Shown here: positions 28,501 to 31,401 of the stretch, one piece after another
Numbering within the stretch: position 1 is the first letter of the stretch
How the letters are laid out: each line of letters starts with the position of its first letter
Assembly: GCA_964570585.1 (NCBI GenBank)
Contig: CAZMYR010000018.1
Location: 1 to 31,401, forward strand
Length of the DNA: 31,401 bases
Origin: G020354945 sp964570585
GTDB taxonomy: Bacteria; Omnitrophota; Gorgyraeia; JABMRG01; JAFGKX01
Direction: 5' to 3'
Notes under the pieces: generated by a model
Databases searched by the model: none
The model's input: the letters and a program-made list of their open reading frames with translations, nothing else
Told to the model about the DNA's origin: nothing
Position numbers and translations under genes: made by a program

Positions 28501-31401
28501 GCTGTTTTCATTTATTGACTCTATTGTATTTACTCCATAAATAACATAGCTTGCTTTGTTATCAGGACTTATTGCTTTAATAAGCCTGCCTATTGCATCA
28601 TATTCATATGATATAAATGGTGTAGAAAAAGATGGGGATAAATATTTATCTTCCGGGGTTGGAACATCTATATAATAAGGGAGGTATTTTTTTATTATTT
28701 GCCCGCGCGAGTCATATTGAACTTCGCTACTTACAAGATGTTTAGGGGTACCTTGATATTCTGCTTGTATTCGGGATGAGACTTGCCTGCCAAGACCATC
28801 AATAAAGCTGTAGGCAGTTATAGAAGAAGTTGCGTTTACTTTTGTTGTAGCGGTAATTTTCACTGGAACTACAGTTAAGTCATAAGTATAGCTTGTCTGC
28901 GAAATATTGCCAGGACCCGTGACATTTATCGGCCTGCCAAAGCTATCATAAGTAGATGTGGTAATTTGACCATTTGGGTCTGTTGAGGTCTTTATTTTCC
29001 CTGTTGCATTATCGTAAGTAAGGGCCTGGGTATGCCCTAATTGGTTTCTTATGGATAGAGGAAATGTCTTTGTTAAATCGTAAGTTGTTTGTGTAATATT
29101 TCCATTTGCGTCTTTAACTGTCTCTATATTGCCATAATCATCGTAGCCAAACTCTGTAATTGGGTTTTGCTCCGTGCCCCATTGTGGAGGAGAACCTACT
29201 TCACCAAGCCATTTTTCCTCTTTTGTAAGTGAACCATTGGAATCATATGTATATTTTGTAGCTGAGACTGTCGTTCCTGCGGAGTTTTTTATTTCGCTTT
29301 GAGATGGTTTAGAAAGTATCCATTTTTCAGTATCATAATCATAAGTGATAGATGCTTCCCTTTCATCATCTGTTTCATCAAGAAATCCTTCTTCTTTTAT
29401 ATTGGCGGTATTACCATAGTCATCATAGGTATAAAAAACCTGCGATGATTTACTTTGACTAGTATTTGGATTGTATGCTGTTGATGTTTTATCTACAAGA
29501 TGCGGAAAATCTGCTAACCCACTGTAAATATCTTCTCTTATATCCCAGTTATATATGATTTCTGAATAAGTTCTTTCGTATTTATCTTTTATAACTTCTC
29601 TTTCAGGTCTTCCTTTTAGTATGTCTTCCTGATTAAAATATGTCTCTTTTATGCTGCCTTCGGCATCTATAACTCTAACATAACCAAAGCCACGAAATTC
29701 CCGTTTATTTGCTTCAAAAAGTCCGTCCCAGTAAATATAACGAGTTTTATAACTATTGCCAAGACCATCCTCTTGTGTAACCTCAGATACAACATTAATG
29801 GGAAATGGTAAATCCGGAATATCATCAACTCCTGTATTATCAAATGCGGTTGAGCAGGCATATTTAATAGTAGTTGTTCCGCCTATACCGTTATGTATAG
29901 ATGTTAATAAATCAGGTTTCTTTGAATTGTGGAGTTTTATTTCCCATTTATTTAAAAGCCCATGTTCTGTCTTATGGAATATTGCAGCATCGCCTATACC
30001 ATCGCCATTGAAATCCCCTCCAGAAGCAAGATTATCATCGCCTGCGCCAAAGTCACTGGGCCAAACTTCCCCTGACTGCTCAATAAATTGAGTTCCGTCA
30101 GATAATGCTGCATACCATTTGCCTGTATCTTTGTCAAAATATCCTATATCTGTTTTCCCATCGTGGTTGTAATCCCAGAGTACAGGTTCTTTATCAGAGC
30201 CAAAACTCGTTTTCCAGCTAGTTGAAGTTGTGAAAGGGGATAAACCCTCATTAAACTCTGATGTATATGGAGGCGGTCCCCAAGCATATAACTCGTATAA
30301 ATAAACCTCTGCGAGAGCAGGTTCCCATGCAGCCCATACTTCTACTTCTCCGGTTAACTTAACTTTAGTCACATTAGTGTAATCTAAATCAGTAAGGTCT
30401 ATAGTTTGTTTTGAACCTGAGCTACCCCCAGAAGTGGCAGTATGCCAACTTCCATCAAAATATTCAAGCTTATATGGATGGCCCCCTTCATTCCAACCAT
30501 CCGTACAATTAAAAACAGCTTTCATGTGGGTTATTTCATGTGCTGATACAAATTCAGATTGAATCCAAGCTTTTGCATAGGCCCCATTTTCTTCCTGCGA
30601 ATCCATAAAATCGCTTCTTCTATAAAAAGAAGATTCATTTTCATCAAAGCCATCTGCTGCTGAACCTTGTTCATATTCACTAGCTCCTCCCGCAGTTTTC
30701 GTGTTAGTAGTATCTGTTGCCCAATTAACAACTGTATGTGACAACACATCTTGAGAAAGCATAACGCGCCATTCTCCAGAGCTCTTCTTAAATGCTAATA
30801 TATCTGCAAGTCCGTCACCATCAAAATCTCCCGCATAAGCTGAAGAGTCTGATAAATTAGTTTCAAAATAAGTAGCTCCTTGCCTAAAACCTGTACCATC
30901 GCTTTTTGCCAACTTAATCCAACCATCTGCGTTGGAAACATCATAATGGCCTATGTCTGTTACGCCATCCCCATTAAAATCACCTGTGAGTGATTGCCTT
31001 CCACCTGAACCAAAATAGGTTATATTCCATGAACTATCCTCAATAAATTGAGTGCCGTCTGAGAAGGCAAATTTCCACTTGCCTCCATCATTGTTATATA
31101 GTCCAATGTCAGTTAGGCCATCTTTATTAAAATCTCCTGCAATCGAAACTGTCCGGTCGGTATTATCACCTTTAAAATTTGTTATCCATGATTCTATATT
31201 ATTGAACTTGCCATTATCTGAAAGTGCTATTTTCCACTCGCCGGTTGTTTTTGTAAAAGTACCTATATCAGTTAAACCATCACCATTAAAATCTCCTGAG
31301 ACAGGATATACATCATCTTTGCCTGGACTTGAATCTATTATTTCAATATAACAGGTGTCTGTTGCGCTCTCGCCGCCTGGGTCAGTAGCAGTAATTGTAT
31401 A
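25600..31401 (-). CDS. Giant Rhs/YD-repeat surface protein, 5' end outside window
   Basis: The frame has no stop from 25600 to the right edge (1,933 residues visible), so the start lies outside; a TTG at 30912 is only an internal codon. N- to C-terminal: an Ig/cadherin-like end (YTITATDPGGESATD); FG-GAP repeats (GDFNGDGxTDIG) from about 31300 to 30800; a galactose-binding-like domain with NEGGHPYKLEYFDGSWH; more FG-GAP; a TcdB/SpvB-like block (TSIHNGIGGTTTIKY, KREFRGFGYVRVID); many YD repeats; a roughly 160-residue insert with two GWN(F/L) units (26915-27400); the Rhs core (DHIGSSNVITDE to GRFITPDTIIQHPYDPQDFNRYAYARNNPVKYIDPTGH); and a 260-residue glycine-rich, hydrophobic tail. Such proteins form shells around a C-terminal cargo; the tail matches no toxin I know. 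Confidence 0.92.
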   Translation of the reverse strand, partial: YTITATDPGGESATDTCYIEIIDSSPGKDDVYPVSGDFNGDGLTDIGTFTKTTGEWKIALSDNGKFNNIESWITNFKGDNTDRTVSIAGDFNKDGLTDIGLYNNDGGKWKFAFSDGTQFIEDSSWNITYFGSGGRQSLTGDFNGDGVTDIGHYDVSNADGWIKLAKSDGTGFRQGATYFETNLSDSSAYAGDFDGDGLADILAFKKSSGEWRVMLSQDVLSHTVVNWATDTTNTKTAGGASEYEQGSAADGFDENESSFYRRSDFMDSQEENGAYAKAWIQSEFVSAHEITHMKAVFNCTDGWNEGGHPYKLEYFDGSWHTATSGGSSGSKQTIDLTDLDYTNVTKVKLTGEVEVWAAWEPALAEVYLYELYAWGPPPYTSEFNEGLSPFTTSTSWKTSFGSDKEPVLWDYNHDGKTDIGYFDKDTGKWYAALSDGTQFIEQSGEVWPSDFGAGDDNLASGGDFNGDGIGDAAIFHKTEHGLLNKWEIKLHNSKKPDLLTSIHNGIGGTTTIKYACSTAFDNTGVDDIPDLPFPINVVSEVTQEDGLGNSYKTRYIYWDGLFEANKREFRGFGYVRVIDAEGSIKETYFNQEDILKGRPEREVIKDKYERTYSEIIYNWDIREDIYSGLADFPHLVDKTSTAYNPNTSQSKSSQVFYTYDDYGNTANIKEEGFLDETDDEREASITYDYDTEKWILSKPSQSEIKNSAGTTVSATKYTYDSNGSLTKEEKWLGEVGSPPQWGTEQNPITEFGYDDYGNIETVKDANGNITQTTYDLTKTFPLSIRNQLGHTQALTYDNATGKIKTSTDPNGQITTSTYDSFGRPINVTGPGNISQTSYTYDLTVVPVKITATTKVNATSSITAYSFIDGLGRQVSSRIQAEYQGTPKHLVSSEVQYDSRGQIIKKYLPYYIDVPTPEDKYLSPSFSTPFISYEYDAIGRLIKAISPDNKASYVIYGVNTIESINENSQRTKQTKDAYGRLTEVQEADGSVTNYVYDVLGNLTDTYDSASPRNRTHIDYDTLGRKISMADPDMGGFAGKSWTYTYDKVGNLISQTDAKNQTINFEYDVLNRLISKSTGVTYVYDQGSNAVGRLSQVIDSSGTTEFFYDILGREIKTVKTINATPYTVERTFDSLDRLITVKYPDNAIISYTYNKQGGIKTITGSGGAVYVSSVEYNANGQIERVVYGNGASTDYEYDPYNFRLEHLKTLNPSLATIQELSYNFDLIGNVTSILDSKYTNTQHFEYDDINRLIYANGASYGQINYQYDSIGNMLQKGDIAMEYGGTAGPHAVTAYTLNSARYEISYDHNGNMIQKGSTAFEYDTENRLTKVTAQKGGRMFDISIDLTTGWNFFSIPGIVSDSNLQNVLSSIEGKYEQVSKYVTSEGKWKHYVGNDKFNQFNTVSYGEGYLIYVTQNCALDITGNFPLTQRTRDLKTGWNLINAPTDFDIDTAEALEGITYDKVAEYNGTGYTYNPPTLKKGKAYWVHINSDQIWNIPLPKVEAIYTYDGDSGRVIRQTNDKANIYISSSFELEGIPGEPADIITKHIFMGNTRICSIEDTTEGVHTYYYHQDHIGSSNVITDEAAEVVNILEYTPYGGVSRNTGDYSTDKRFTGKTWDSSAMLYYFGARYYDPQLGRFITPDTIIQHPYDPQDFNRYAYARNNPVKYIDPTGHSWLSKLWHKVEDFFEDSWEYVVSAAIIVSTLFLATINPVAAAPFFYGEFIGATAGGISAFQQGGDVGQGVLFGTIAGGMTGGLSMGFKDYMLGTAYAGVKISAFEGGLITAGEFAIGGFGMGLIEGYAGGARDWDDAFSYALRGAAIGAGIGFAAGYSYTAGWQGFMHGADTQAHNRSVLERMKNGLKVSFTNAIEKYREYIARMDQFYKSKTGRFIKSVIGAKGAVKPGGFTLDPELAENWAEYIREQQRRKILNGYGYRG
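30790..31310 (-). repeat. Tandem FG-GAP/VCBS-type repeats in the Rhs protein
   Basis: Four units of about 48-52 residues each follow the pattern GDFNGDGLTDIG, variable, GxWKxALSDGxxF, W. Calcium-binding-like D-x-N-x-D-G loops are at about 31290, 31130, 30985 and 30825. Further units (WDYNHDGKTDIGYF, GDFNGDGIGDAAIF) follow after the galactose-binding-like domain. They would form part of a propeller-like outer domain. Confidence 0.88.

Noticed and set aside
25600..30912. Rhs protein starting at the TTG at 30912
   Set aside because: The same frame continues without a stop to the window edge and encodes further clear FG-GAP repeats, so the gene is 5'-partial and the TTG is internal.

Overview
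All convincing genes in this window lie on the minus strand, so transcription runs from high to low coordinates. The gene set suggests a Gram-negative, LPS-making, uncultivated bacterium. Evidence is ADP-heptose genes, a TonB-like protein with a TonB-dependent receptor remnant, Asp23/AmaP-type proteins, a pyruvoyl-dependent arginine decarboxylase and a class I HMG-CoA reductase. It resembles what I would expect from Omnitrophota or a neighbouring PVC-type lineage, but no rRNA is present and this placement is inference. Intergenic DNA is crowded with hairpin repeats.

Layout. Bases 25.2-31.4 kb hold a giant Rhs/YD-repeat surface protein. It is open at the right window edge and carries FG-GAP repeats, a TcdB/SpvB-like segment, YD repeats, an Rhs core and a variable tail. 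A small membrane protein gene follows it. Bases 24.6-25.2 kb have no gene but contain a strong hairpin and repeats. Bases 20.1-24.6 kb form a four-gene operon: an excisionase-type HTH protein, a response regulator, HMG-CoA reductase and a membrane histidine kinase. Bases 18.3-20.1 kb hold a five-hairpin array, the C-terminal remnant of a TonB-dependent receptor and a TonB-like protein with a near-perfect sigma-70-type promoter. At about 18.3 kb an equally good promoter drives rpsU (bS21), a 59-residue gene.

Below that, about 18 kb of tightly packed genes, often with ATGA overlaps, reads like one long transcription unit or a few coupled ones. In transcription order it encodes an M16 peptidase, agmatinase and arginine decarboxylase (arginine to agmatine to putrescine), an AmrB/MEMO protein, a patatin phospholipase, RmuC, an LPG-synthase-like membrane protein and a Trm112-like protein. 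These are followed by AroQ, Xaa-Pro peptidase, EF-P, AccB and AccC, Asp23 and AmaP, a probably PPi-dependent phosphofructokinase, GmhA and RfaE2 (LPS heptose), then ThiD2, ThiE and ThiC (thiamin). The first codons of one more exported protein lie at the left edge.

The most unusual signals are the repeats. Two near-identical 77-bp hairpins bracket aroQ and differ only at one base pair, changed on both arms. Several repeats supply the last codons and stop of the gene they abut. A tandem array at 19.94-20.09 kb keeps loops and linkers while its stems change in compensated pairs. A terminator-like hairpin covers the signal-peptide codons of the M16 gene. I found no tRNA, rRNA, CRISPR array, transposase or recognisable riboswitch.
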